DNA of 18,096 nt from Chloroflexota bacterium (GTDB lineage: Bacteria > Chloroflexota > Limnocylindria > Limnocylindrales > CSP1-4): assembly GCA_004298915.1 (NCBI GenBank), contig SCTE01000543.1, positions 1-18,096 on the forward strand, given 5' to 3'. The notes under the pieces were generated by a model. The model saw only the letters and a program-made list of their open reading frames with translations. It searched no databases and was not told where the DNA came from. Below, piece after piece: positions 7,208 through 14,432 of this stretch. The first letter of the stretch is position 1; every line of letters begins with the position of its first letter. Made by a program: the position numbers and the translations under genes.

Positions 7208-8355
7208 GGCACGAGCATAGCATCGGTTTCGCCAGATGCTTGCGGGCGCAACGGAATCTCGGCCCCGGCCTCGGGGCCGTGATCGGCCTCGGGTCCGCCC
7301 CACCCTTCCCGCACGACCGCGATGAGCATGATCCAGTAGACGACCGGGTACGTGATCGGCGGGATCGATCCGACCAGGATGATCGACGTCGCGAGCGGGA
7401 TCACGATCGTCCAGCGATGGCCGCGGGCCATCATCCAGGCCACCGGGAGGAGCAGGACCAGCGCGTAGTGATCCCACAGGATCGGCGAGACGAGCTGCGT
7501 GGCGATGACGACCGCGAGGTACGACGCCACCGGCCGGCAGCGCAGGGTCGCCACGATGAGGATCGCGCCGACCAGCACCCAGTTGGCGATCTGGATGGCC
7601 CAGGCGATGCCCTGGCCCAGGCCGGCCTCGAAGGCCAGGCGGCCCGGGGTCATGTTGTGCGGCGTGTCGATGGGCCGGCTCACTCGGGCGAGCAGGGTCG
7701 CCTGATCGATCCACGAGCTCGGCCCGGCGATGATCGTCGCGGCCACGGCGAGGACCGCGAGGACCGCGAGCCCCGCGGCAACGGCTCGGCGACGCCCGGT
7801 CACGACGGCCCAGACGAACAGCAGCGCCGGCTGGATCTTGATCGCCGTCCCGACCGCCGCCGCAATCCCGAATCGCCACGGCCGGTCCATCCAGCGCCAG
7901 CCGATCGCGAAGGTGACCAGGAGGATGGGCCCGACCTGGCCGAGCTTGATCGCGTAGACCATCGGCCACGAGATCCCGCCGAGCAGGAGGATCACCCAGC
8001 GGGTGGTCCGATCCACGGGCATGAGCGCCACGCCGGCGGCGAACGCCACGACCAGCGCGCCGGTCCAGATCCATGCCGCGAGCATGGGGTCGAGGAGGGC
8101 GAGCGGCGCGGCAAACAGCACGAACGGGGGCGGGTAGTAGAACAGCCCGAACGCGCCGGTGTAGTCGAACGACTGGTCGTACAGGACGCCGCCATCGAAG
8201 AACCGGCGCACCGCGAGGTCGTAGGACAGGAAGTCGAACCCGAGCGTCCCGGCGTTCGCGGACGAGATCGACGCCGCGGCCACCACGGCCACGAGGGCGA
8301 CGATGGCCGTCGTGGGCAGCGCGGCAGCCCGGAGGCGCTCGCGGGTCAGGGTCAT
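7204..8355 (-). CDS. GT87-family (DUF2029) membrane glycosyltransferase
   Basis: A 383-aa protein with about nine to ten membrane segments and the GT87 motif series. GFDFLSYDLA (39-48) follows the first membrane helix and carries the candidate catalytic Asp41 and Asp46. Then come FYYPPPF (72-78), IKLGQVGPILL (136-146), AIKIQPALLF (171-180) and SPILWDHYALVLLLP (290-304). Characterised relatives such as mycobacterial PimE use polyprenyl-phosphate mannose on the outer membrane face, and the donor here is unknown. ATG 8355 is chosen because it overlaps the stop of the polyprenyl-phosphate hexose synthase gene (ATGA, 8352-8355). A longer in-frame extension to 8598 lies inside that gene and is not needed. 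The immediate linkage to a lipid-phosphate-sugar synthase suggests the donor is made next door. The tail after about 350 is charged and likely cytoplasmic. Confidence 0.88.
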   Translation of the reverse strand: MTLTRERLRAAALPTTAIVALVAVVAAASISSANAGTLGFDFLSYDLAVRRFFDGGVLYDQSFDYTGAFGLFYYPPPFVLFAAPLALLDPMLAAWIWTGALVVAFAAGVALMPVDRTTRWVILLLGGISWPMVYAIKLGQVGPILLVTFAIGWRWMDRPWRFGIAAAVGTAIKIQPALLFVWAVVTGRRRAVAAGLAVLAVLAVAATIIAGPSSWIDQATLLARVSRPIDTPHNMTPGRLAFEAGLGQGIAWAIQIANWVLVGAILIVATLRCRPVASYLAVVIATQLVSPILWDHYALVLLLPVAWMMARGHRWTIVIPLATSIILVGSIPPITYPVVYWIMLIAVVREGWGGPEADHGPEAGAEIPLRPQASGETDAMLVP

Positions 8356-9143
8356 GGCTGCACGCCCCGGTGGAGCAGCGGGATCCGGAACAGGTCCCAG
8401 GCGACCCGGATGGCCAGCCGCAGGCCCGGTCGCATACGCGATCCGCGGCGATCCTCCCAGCGGATCGGCACGATCGACATCCGGTAGCCGAGCCGCCGGA
8501 CGAGGTAGATCAGCTCGACGTCGAAGACGATCGAGGTCACCCGCTGCCGACCGAAGACTTCGCGGGCCGCGGCGAGCCGGAACCCCTTGAAGCCGCACTG
8601 GGTGTCCTGGACCGGGCCGACCACCCAGATCGAGGCGAGGCCGTGGAACAGCCGGCCCAGCAGGCGCCGATAGGCCGGCTGGGTCGCCCGCATGTCCGAA
8701 CCGTCGGGCTGGATCCGGCTCCCGAGCGCGACATCCGTCGAGCCGAGCGCCGCCAGGAGGAGCGGTAGCTGATCGGGTGGCGTTGCCATGTCGGCATCGG
8801 CGAAGACGACGGCCTCGCCGGTTGCCGCAAGCATCCCCGCGTGGACTGCCGCGCCCTTGCCGCCGTGCGCCACGCGGAGGAGCTCCAGGCGGCAGGCGTG
8901 TGCCTCGGGCCGTGCAGCCTCCGGGCGGTCGAGGACCAGATGAGCCGTGCCGTCCGTGCTGCCGTCGTCCACCACCAGGACACGGATCCTTGCCGGAAGC
9001 CCGGTCGGCGAGGCATCGAGATACGCGAACAGCTCATCGAGCGCCGGACCGATCCTCTCGGCCTCGTTGTAGGCGGGCAGGACGAGCGTCAGGCTGGCAA
9101 GTGCATGGGCCGGCACGGGCTCCGGTGTCGTGGGCGTTTCCAT
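8352..9143 (-). CDS. Polyprenyl-phosphate hexose synthase, GT2 (dolichyl-phosphate glucosyltransferase type)
   Basis: A 263-aa GT2 enzyme of the ALG5/dolichyl-phosphate glucose synthase branch, which makes polyprenyl-phosphate-sugar from a nucleotide sugar at the cytoplasmic face. Motifs in order are VLPAYNEAERI (21-31), VVDDGSTDGT (57-66), HGGKGAAVHAGM (93-104), FADADMATPP (114-123) with the metal-binding DAD, QDTQCGFKGF (179-188), FDVELIYL (207-214) and RWEDRRGSR (228-236). The QDTQCGFK block separates this branch from ordinary chain-extending GT2s. No C-terminal membrane segments are present, unlike some bacterial dolichyl-phosphate mannose synthases with an added GtrA domain. A GT87 gene overlaps its 3' end, so the product is probably the donor for the GT87 enzymes. 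The sugar may be glucose or mannose; the branch favours glucose, but this is not decisive. The start at 9143 has no obvious ribosome binding site. Confidence 0.9.
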   Translation of the reverse strand: METPTTPEPVPAHALASLTLVLPAYNEAERIGPALDELFAYLDASPTGLPARIRVLVVDDGSTDGTAHLVLDRPEAARPEAHACRLELLRVAHGGKGAAVHAGMLAATGEAVVFADADMATPPDQLPLLLAALGSTDVALGSRIQPDGSDMRATQPAYRRLLGRLFHGLASIWVVGPVQDTQCGFKGFRLAAAREVFGRQRVTSIVFDVELIYLVRRLGYRMSIVPIRWEDRRGSRMRPGLRLAIRVAWDLFRIPLLHRGVQP

Positions 9144-9250
9144 CTCGCGGCAGTCTAGCCGGGGCAGCGGCCCGCTCGATCCCCCCGATGGTCAGGGGCC
9201 CGGCAGGTTCGCCGCGCTGCTCGCCCCTCGATCGGACTCGGACGAGACCG
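9144..9250 (-). promoter_or_regulatory. 107-nt operon spacer with stem-loop potential
   Basis: This is the longest spacer in the minus-strand operon, lying between the EamA gene stop and the GT2 start. GGGGC (9195-9199) can pair with GCCCC (9223-9227), and GCAG (9203-9206) with CTGC (9217-9220) inside it. This gives a two-part stem with a 10-nt loop. A second option is CCCC/GGGG around 9183-9198. No T-run follows on the minus strand, so I do not call a terminator. An attenuator, a processing site or an internal promoter is possible; I recognise no clear -35/-10 pair. Confidence 0.3.
9182..9193. repeat. 12-bp repeat copy 2 in operon spacer
   Basis: CCCCCGATGGTC matches 4764-4775 exactly and lies about 39 nt upstream of the GT2 synthase start, within the spacer that can form a stem-loop. 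Confidence 0.35.
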
Positions 9251-10135
9251 TCAGGCCGGCGGAGCCGGGACGGCGCGACGCGGCCGGACGTCCAGGATCA
9301 GCGCGAGGGCGATGAACACGAGCAGTCCTCCGCCGAGCAGGCTCGGCGTCACGGCCTCGTGCAGGAACAGGGCGCCCCAGAGGACGCCGAAGATCGGGTT
9401 CAGGAACGGGATCGTGCTCGTCGCGAGCGGCCCCACCTGCCGGTTCAGGCTGAAGAGCAACGGCCAGGCGATCGCCGTGGACACGATGGCGATGCCGAAG
9501 ATCGCCGCCGCCGAGGCCGGCGTCGGGTGGGCCGACCCGGACGTGAGGAGCGCGAACGGGGCCAGGAGGACGGCGCCCGCGGCGAGCTGCCCGAACGCGA
9601 GCTCGAGTGGTTCATGGCCCGACAGGTTGCGCCGCGCGAACGTCAGCCCGATCCCGTACAGCGACGCCGCCAGCGTCGCCAGGGCCACGCCGACCCAGGC
9701 ATCCGGCCCGATCCGCAGGCCCTCGGTCCCGACGATCACGCCGACGCCCGCAAAGCCAATGACGATCGCTGCCACCCGCGCCGCAGTCAGGGGCTGCTTG
9801 AGCCAGAAGAACACGATGAGGACCGTCCACATCGGGGTCGTGGCGTTGAGGACCGCGCCGAGGCCCGCGGTGATCGTCTGCTCGGCGGCCGCGAACAGGA
9901 GGAACGGGCCGCCGGTCATGAACACGCCGAGGAACGCGAATTTGCGCCAGTCCTGCCGCAGCGCACGGAGCGCCGGGCCGCGGGACACCAGGAGGAGTGC
10001 CAGCGCGGCGATCCCGATGCGTAGGAACGCGACGACCGGCGGCGGCAGGTCCGGCGCCGCCACGCGCATGAACAGGAAGGACCCGCCGAACGCGGCCCCG
10101 CAATACAGCATCGACAGGACGACGCCTGGGGTCAT
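9251..10135 (-). CDS. EamA-family (drug/metabolite superfamily) transporter
   Basis: A 294-aa inner-membrane protein with ten predicted helices arranged as two EamA repeats (about 4-137 and 146-284), the normal size for the family. LRIGIAALALLLVSR (38-52) and GLGAVLNATTPMWTVLIVFF (91-110) belong to the first repeat. SLYGIGLTFARR (158-169), FSLNRQVGPLATST (228-241) and PIFGVLWGALFLHE (246-259) belong to the second, the last being the typical C-terminal signature. Family members export or import varied small metabolites, and the related small proteins ArnE/ArnF flip an undecaprenyl-phosphate sugar. Because the gene sits between a GT87 and the polyprenyl-phosphate hexose synthase, a flippase-type role for the lipid-linked donor is an attractive inference. 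The sequence alone does not separate this from an unrelated metabolite exporter. The ATG overlaps the stop of the upstream GT87 gene (ATGA, 10132-10135). Confidence 0.9.
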   Translation of the reverse strand: MTPGVVLSMLYCGAAFGGSFLFMRVAAPDLPPPVVAFLRIGIAALALLLVSRGPALRALRQDWRKFAFLGVFMTGGPFLLFAAAEQTITAGLGAVLNATTPMWTVLIVFFWLKQPLTAARVAAIVIGFAGVGVIVGTEGLRIGPDAWVGVALATLAASLYGIGLTFARRNLSGHEPLELAFGQLAAGAVLLAPFALLTSGSAHPTPASAAAIFGIAIVSTAIAWPLLFSLNRQVGPLATSTIPFLNPIFGVLWGALFLHEAVTPSLLGGGLLVFIALALILDVRPRRAVPAPPA

Positions 10136-11352
10136 GGTGCTCCCTCCGCAGTAGATCGCCCCGGCTGGTCGACGTCACTGATGTGCGCGCAGCGACCGGT
10201 CGACAATGCAACGCCCAGCAGGATGAGCGCACCCACGGTCGGGAACCCCCGATTGACGATCCATGAGAGGTCACCAAGAGCGGTCTGCTCCCCGCCCGAC
10301 ATCAGCAGGTAGGCGGCTGCCAGCCACGGGAGGCTTCGCCGATCCGGGAGCAGCAGCAGGAACGGCAAGACCAGGATTGCCAGGTAATGGTGGTAGAGCG
10401 CCGGGGCCACGAGCACGGAGAGGAGGACCGAAACGGCGAAGCTCGGGCGCGTTGGCAGGGTCCGGGCAGACCAGACGAGGAGCGCAAGCGCGAGGCCGGT
10501 CACGACGGCCCGGGCCGCGGAAAAGCCGGTCAACGCGGCCAACCAGACCGTCGGGGCGAGCGTGTCCGTGGTGTCCGACGGGGCGGACAGGTTGAGCAGG
10601 GCGGCGGGGTAGTCCAGCCAGGGCTGGATGCTAGTCAGCGGCAGGGTTCCGATGGCCGCGGCGAGACCGCCTACGATGGCCCACCTGACGGCTCGGTTCC
10701 GGCCGGTGACCAGGAACCACAGGATGATGAGGGCGGGAAACAACTTGATCGCGGCGGCGAGCCCCACGGCGACGCCGGCGATGACTTCGCCCGTTCGATC
10801 TCCACGCCGCACGCCGAGCCAGGCCATCGACAGGAGCCCGAACAGGAGCAAATGGACATTGCCCAGCACGAGCTCGCCGACGACCGGCGGGAACGTGAAG
10901 GCCGCCACGATCAGGATCCACGGCCCGCGTCCCGTCCCGGCGCGCACGCGTTCGATCAGTCCGGTGGATCGGGCGACCGCGAACGTCCCGATGGCCAGGA
11001 TGAGGACGCCGATGGTTGCCCAGATCCAAGCCGCTGCCCGATAGTCGGTCGGCATCAGGAGGTGGATGGGGGTCACCGCCGCGGCCAGCGGCGGCGGGTA
11101 TAGGTACAGGAATTGCCGCTGCGGTGCATATGGACCAGCGAGCTGGTCCGCGGCGTAGATGGGCAGGCCGTTGAGCAGGTTGTCGGCGGCCATCCAGTAG
11201 GCCGAGAAGTCGTAGCCCCACTGGATCTGCGTGCTGAACACCGCGAACTGCGCGCCGCGGAACGCCACCAGGATGACGGCGAGCAGGATCAGCAGCAGCC
11301 GCTGAAGCGCGGGCTCCCGCAGGCGTCGGAGTCCATAGATGCCATCGGCCAT
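10132..11352 (-). CDS. GT87-family (DUF2029) membrane glycosyltransferase, first gene of the minus operon
   Basis: A 406-aa multi-membrane protein, counted from ATG 11352. After the first helix (about 18-34) comes GYDFSAYWMAA (46-56) with candidate catalytic Asp48. Then come YLYPPPLAAA (83-92), ELVLGNVHLLLFG (160-172), AIKLFPALIILWFL (201-214) and APALYHHYLAILVLP (316-330). These match the GT87 motif order seen in the two other family members in this window, so all three should transfer sugars from a polyprenyl-phosphate donor on the outer face. ATG 11370 would add six residues, and an open extension reaches 11454 across the divergent gap; I prefer 11352 because the added residues are not hydrophobic or conserved in style. 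No clear ribosome binding site precedes either start. It is divergent from the sugar-phosphate transferase gene, so the operon promoter should lie just upstream. Confidence 0.87.
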   Translation of the reverse strand: MADGIYGLRRLREPALQRLLLILLAVILVAFRGAQFAVFSTQIQWGYDFSAYWMAADNLLNGLPIYAADQLAGPYAPQRQFLYLYPPPLAAAVTPIHLLMPTDYRAAAWIWATIGVLILAIGTFAVARSTGLIERVRAGTGRGPWILIVAAFTFPPVVGELVLGNVHLLLFGLLSMAWLGVRRGDRTGEVIAGVAVGLAAAIKLFPALIILWFLVTGRNRAVRWAIVGGLAAAIGTLPLTSIQPWLDYPAALLNLSAPSDTTDTLAPTVWLAALTGFSAARAVVTGLALALLVWSARTLPTRPSFAVSVLLSVLVAPALYHHYLAILVLPFLLLLPDRRSLPWLAAAYLLMSGGEQTALGDLSWIVNRGFPTVGALILLGVALSTGRCAHISDVDQPGRSTAEGAP

Positions 11353-11360
11353 CGGATGGC
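11341..11360. repeat. Palindromic element over the start of the first operon gene
   Basis: Bases 11348-11360 read GCCATCGGATGGC, a palindrome with 6-bp arms around one central base. A further GCCATC half-site lies at 11341-11346. The element covers the preferred ATG (11352-11350). If translation began at 11370 it would be wholly coding. It could be an operator or a start-blocking RNA hairpin; chance is possible because CATCG words are common here. Confidence 0.3.
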
Positions 11361-11432
11361 ACGGTAGCATCCGCACGGTCCAGTACCATCGGCACCATTG
11401 CGTGGAGGCACCACCCGCAATAGTCTGCGGCG
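11353..11432. promoter_or_regulatory. Divergent intergenic region, expected promoters for both polysaccharide operons
   Basis: The 80-bp gap separates the minus-strand GT87 operon from the plus-strand sugar-phosphate transferase operon, so promoters for both should lie here or just inside the genes. I see no convincing -35/-10 pair. An interrupted inverted repeat spans 11397-11421: ATTGC pairs with GCAAT and GTGG with CCAC, around an AGGCA loop with two unpaired C. It ends about 11 nt before the plus-strand ATG and could serve as an operator or a 5' leader hairpin. Confidence 0.45.
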
Positions 11433-12833
11433 ATGATCCGCCGGTACGCGACACAGCTCCGGACTCTGCTCATGGCCGCCGACGCGCTCGTGGCAGTGGG
11501 CGTGGTCGTGCTGGTTTCGGTGCTCCGCTTCGGTCAGGACTGGGTGACTCTCTGGGCAGCGATCATCCCTCGGCCACTGCCGTTGATCGGCGCCTATGCG
11601 GTCGTATGGGTTGTTGTACTGACCTTCCACGGGCTGTATCGGCCGCGAGCACGCTGGTCGCTCAGGTCGGAGGCCGCGGCGGTACTACGCGCAACGATCA
11701 CGATGGCCCTTCTGACCTTGAGCGTCCTCTTCCTCTTTCGGCTCCCGGATGTAAGTCGGCTCTTTCTTCTCGCTTTGTTCCCAGCCCAGGCGGTTGCGAT
11801 GCTTGCGATTCGCGCGGTCCTTCGGTTGGGTTTTGAGTCGCTGCGCCGGCGCGGGTATAACACCCGCTACGTTCTCGTGGTTGGCGCTGGGCCCCGCGGG
11901 CAGGCGTTCGCTCGGCGACTCGAGGATCACACAGCGCTCGGTTTAAGGATCGTCGGATTCCTGGACGATCCTGCGTATGCCGACCTACCCGATCACTGGC
12001 CATATCTAGGGACCCTAGACCAACTTGAGGCAACACTCCACCATCGCGTGATCGACGAAGTCGCGATTTGTCTGCCTTTCGCGCAATGGGATCTGGTCGA
12101 TTCGATCGCGGCTGCGTGCGAGGACGAAGGCAAGATCGTGCGCATCCCGATGGACATCCTCGATCGCACAATTTCCACAGGTCGCGTCGAGGAGCTTGAC
12201 GGGATGCCCGTCTTTTCGCTCGTAACGGGGCCAGATCGAGCGATGGCGCTCGGCGCGAAGCGCCTGATTGATCTCGTGGGCGCGATCGTGGCGATCAGCG
12301 CCCTGAGCCCAATCCTGCTCGCGTGCATGCTTGCCATCCTCGTCGATGACGGGCGGCCAATTTTCTTCAGGCAGCGTCGAGTGGGTCTGCACGGCCGATC
12401 GTTCACGCTCTTTAAGTTTCGCTCGATGACGCGGAATGCCGAGGCCCTACAGGCTGAAGTAGCTTCGGGCAACGAAGTGAACGGACGGGCCTTCAAGATG
12501 ACGAACGATCCGAGGATCACCAGGGTCGGCCGGCTACTCAGGCGAACAAGCGCCGATGAACTGCCGCAACTACTGAATGTGATGCGTGGCGATATGAGCC
12601 TCGTGGGACCCAGGCCACCGTTGCCTGGTGAGGTGGAGCAATACGATCTCTGGCATCGACGGCGACTCTCGATGAAGCCCGGTATCACCGGGTTGTGGCA
12701 GGTACGGGCGCGTCGGGATCCAGACTTCAATCGATGGGTCGCCGCCGACCTTGAGTACATCGACCGATGGTCGCTCTGGCTCGACCTCCGGATCCTGATC
12801 CGTACGATCCCGGCCGCGCTGCAAGGTCGCTAG
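11433..12833 (+). CDS. Polyprenyl-phosphate sugar-1-phosphate transferase (exopolysaccharide initiating enzyme, WbaP/CpsE-like)
   Basis: The 466-aa length and layout match polyisoprenyl-phosphate hexose-1-phosphate transferases, which start a repeat unit by moving sugar-1-phosphate from a UDP-sugar to undecaprenyl phosphate. Four N-terminal helices (about 12-32, 50-67, 86-103, 107-128) precede a Rossmann-like CoA_binding_3 region with VVGAGPRGQAFARRL (149-163) and FLDDP (176-180). The catalytic Bac_transf domain starts at AKRLIDLVGA (275-284). FFRQRRVGLHGRSFTLFKFR (311-330) and TNDPRITRVGRLLRRTS (357-373) follow. The catalytic Asp-Glu dyad is 375-376 in ADELPQLLNV. MSLVGPRPPLPGE (388-400) and KPGITGLWQVRAR (415-427) complete it. 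UDP-glucose or UDP-galactose is the usual donor, but this cannot be read from sequence. It heads a plus-strand operon, and the flippase gene starts 6 nt downstream. The codons hold more A/T than in the minus operon. Confidence 0.94.
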   Translation: MIRRYATQLRTLLMAADALVAVGVVVLVSVLRFGQDWVTLWAAIIPRPLPLIGAYAVVWVVVLTFHGLYRPRARWSLRSEAAAVLRATITMALLTLSVLFLFRLPDVSRLFLLALFPAQAVAMLAIRAVLRLGFESLRRRGYNTRYVLVVGAGPRGQAFARRLEDHTALGLRIVGFLDDPAYADLPDHWPYLGTLDQLEATLHHRVIDEVAICLPFAQWDLVDSIAAACEDEGKIVRIPMDILDRTISTGRVEELDGMPVFSLVTGPDRAMALGAKRLIDLVGAIVAISALSPILLACMLAILVDDGRPIFFRQRRVGLHGRSFTLFKFRSMTRNAEALQAEVASGNEVNGRAFKMTNDPRITRVGRLLRRTSADELPQLLNVMRGDMSLVGPRPPLPGEVEQYDLWHRRRLSMKPGITGLWQVRARRDPDFNRWVAADLEYIDRWSLWLDLRILIRTIPAALQGR

Positions 12834-12839
12834 TCGAGC

Positions 12840-14432
12840 GTGGATGAATCCGGAGCGCCCGTGGGAAATCCCACGGATCCTCGCTCGCGCACCGGCCGGG
12901 CGATCGTCCTTGCAACGCTGGCGACTGCCGGCGGCTATGGACTGACTCTCATCCAACAGGTCGTCTTCGCGCGGTCGATGGGAATCTCCGTGGAGACTGA
13001 CTCCCTCGCGACAGCCCTGGCATGGGGGATCGGGACCAGCGGGCCGGTTGGGACGGCCCTCGCCAGCATTGTGCTTCCCGCCTACGTCGGCGCCCTCGCT
13101 AGGCAAGACCACGCTCTAGCCCGTCAAGTCCTTCGTGCGTCAACGGGTATTGGACTTGTCGCGGCAACGGTCCTGATGATCATTTCGATCGTCGGGGCTG
13201 ATCTTCTCGCGAACCTGCTTGCGCCAGGGCTCACCCAGACCGCGCACGAGCGCCTGGCGGGACTCCTGCGGATCAGCGCTCCGTTGCAGATGCTGTGGAT
13301 TGGCGTGTGGCTGACGACAGCCCGGGCGAACGCTCGCGAGCGATACAGTCTCGCCGCGGGGTCATTCGCGATCCCGCCGATCCCAGTGATCCTGACCTTC
13401 ACCCTGATCGGGAGTCCGTCGATCGAGCAGGTCGCGCTTGCCTACATGCTCGGCGCAGCGCTCCAGGTGCTTGTCGTCTCGGGCCGAATAGGTTCACTTG
13501 GAGAATTGGGGCCTTCGTTCCGGACCCGGACGGTGCTGGACTTGGCTCGACGCCTCGTCCCGGTGGGCGCCGCATTCGGGGTCCTGAGCGTGTTCGGCTT
13601 GGCGATCCGGTCCGTCGCCTCGTTGTACGGACCGGGTGCGGTCGCGACATCCGATTACGCAAGTCGCCTTGTTATTGCCGGGGAACAAGTCCTGCTGTCG
13701 GGGCTGCTTTCCGTCCTCTTCACCAAGTGGAGTCATCTGGAAGGATCTCTGGAGGCCGTCACGCAAGCAAAGACGCCGAGTTCCCGAGGCCGATGGTCCG
13801 TTCAGGACTCGGTACTTCAACTTCTGGGTGCCGGAACGATCCTTGCCTGCCTCCTCGTCATCACAGCCCGTCCAGCCGTCGCCATCCTCTTCCAGGGCGG
13901 GCGATTCGACGCGGCTGCGACGATTGCGGTGGCCGACTTCATCGTATGGATGAGCCCAGGAATCGCCGGCAACATGCTCGTACTGCTGGCCGCCCGCGCC
14001 CTCCTCGTGTCGGGAAGGTTCATCATCCTATTGGAAATAGGCGCGATCGCCATCATTGCGATGCTGGGGGTGGGGCTTGTCGCGGGATCTAGTTTGGGTC
14101 TGAATTCCGTTGCACTGGGCTACTCGGTTGGCTGGGTGGCAGCCGCGGGCGTCGCGATCCGGGCCCTGGAGGTGGATCAGGCGCTGTTCGTGAGGCAACT
14201 GGTCCGGGCGCTCGCAACAGGCGGTGCCGCCCTTGGATCAACCCTTGTAGTGAGAGCTGTTCTTCCAGATGCGTCCGCGATCGCTTGTGTCCTCACGGCG
14301 CTGCTGTTCGTCGGCGTCGCGGGGCTCGTCGGCTGGCGACTCGACCTGACCTTCGCACGTGATGTCATAGGCGCGCTGGCGCGACTCCGCAGCACGAAGA
14401 CGCGCGCTGCAACCGGCTCAAGGCTGTCATGA
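12840..14432 (+). CDS. MurJ/MviN-like lipid-linked oligosaccharide flippase
   Basis: A 530-aa protein with about 13-14 membrane segments belonging to the MOP exporter superfamily, most like the MurJ/MviN branch. FARSMGISVETDSLATAL (43-60) is the first-helix exit with the conserved acidic residues. LLAPGLTQTAHERLAGLLRI (126-145) matches the MurJ F-A-P-G-F region, and ILFQGGRFDAAAT (349-361) the L-F-E-R-G-x-F-x-A motif, followed by SPGIAGNMLVLLAARALL (372-389). MurJ flips lipid II; beside a sugar-phosphate transferase and an epimerase it more likely flips the polysaccharide repeat unit in place of Wzx, but this is inference. The start is GTG 12840, 6 nt after the upstream stop. GTG 12861 is an alternative and is better preceded by GGAG at a normal distance. 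The stop overlaps the next ATG (ATGA, 14429-14432). Confidence 0.87.
   Translation: MDESGAPVGNPTDPRSRTGRAIVLATLATAGGYGLTLIQQVVFARSMGISVETDSLATALAWGIGTSGPVGTALASIVLPAYVGALARQDHALARQVLRASTGIGLVAATVLMIISIVGADLLANLLAPGLTQTAHERLAGLLRISAPLQMLWIGVWLTTARANARERYSLAAGSFAIPPIPVILTFTLIGSPSIEQVALAYMLGAALQVLVVSGRIGSLGELGPSFRTRTVLDLARRLVPVGAAFGVLSVFGLAIRSVASLYGPGAVATSDYASRLVIAGEQVLLSGLLSVLFTKWSHLEGSLEAVTQAKTPSSRGRWSVQDSVLQLLGAGTILACLLVITARPAVAILFQGGRFDAAATIAVADFIVWMSPGIAGNMLVLLAARALLVSGRFIILLEIGAIAIIAMLGVGLVAGSSLGLNSVALGYSVGWVAAAGVAIRALEVDQALFVRQLVRALATGGAALGSTLVVRAVLPDASAIACVLTALLFVGVAGLVGWRLDLTFARDVIGALARLRSTKTRAATGSRLS

Noticed and set aside
7208..8074. N-terminal extension of the acyltransferase frame giving a 688-aa protein
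   Set aside because: The extra 289 residues lie in a shifted frame inside the GT87 gene and are Arg/Gly/Asp-rich. The true start is at 7207 or 7198, where the overlap and the family domain begin.
8356..8598. N-terminal extension of the GT87 gene to 8598
   Set aside because: It would lie wholly inside the polyprenyl-phosphate hexose synthase gene. ATG 8355 forms an ATGA overlap and precedes the first membrane segment.
7240..10024. Two 415-codon plus-strand frames (7240-8487, 8777-10024) opposite GT87, GT2 and EamA genes
   Set aside because: The products are low-complexity Arg/Gly/Asp/Glu sequences without hydrophobic cores or motifs, and the opposite strand has clear protein families.
7796..10511. 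A shared 16-mer, CCGGTCACGACGGCCC, at 7796-7811 and 10496-10511 in two GT87 genes
   Set aside because: Both copies encode A-V-V-T-G in the same frame but at non-equivalent positions of the proteins. Codon bias explains it better than a repeat or recombination site.
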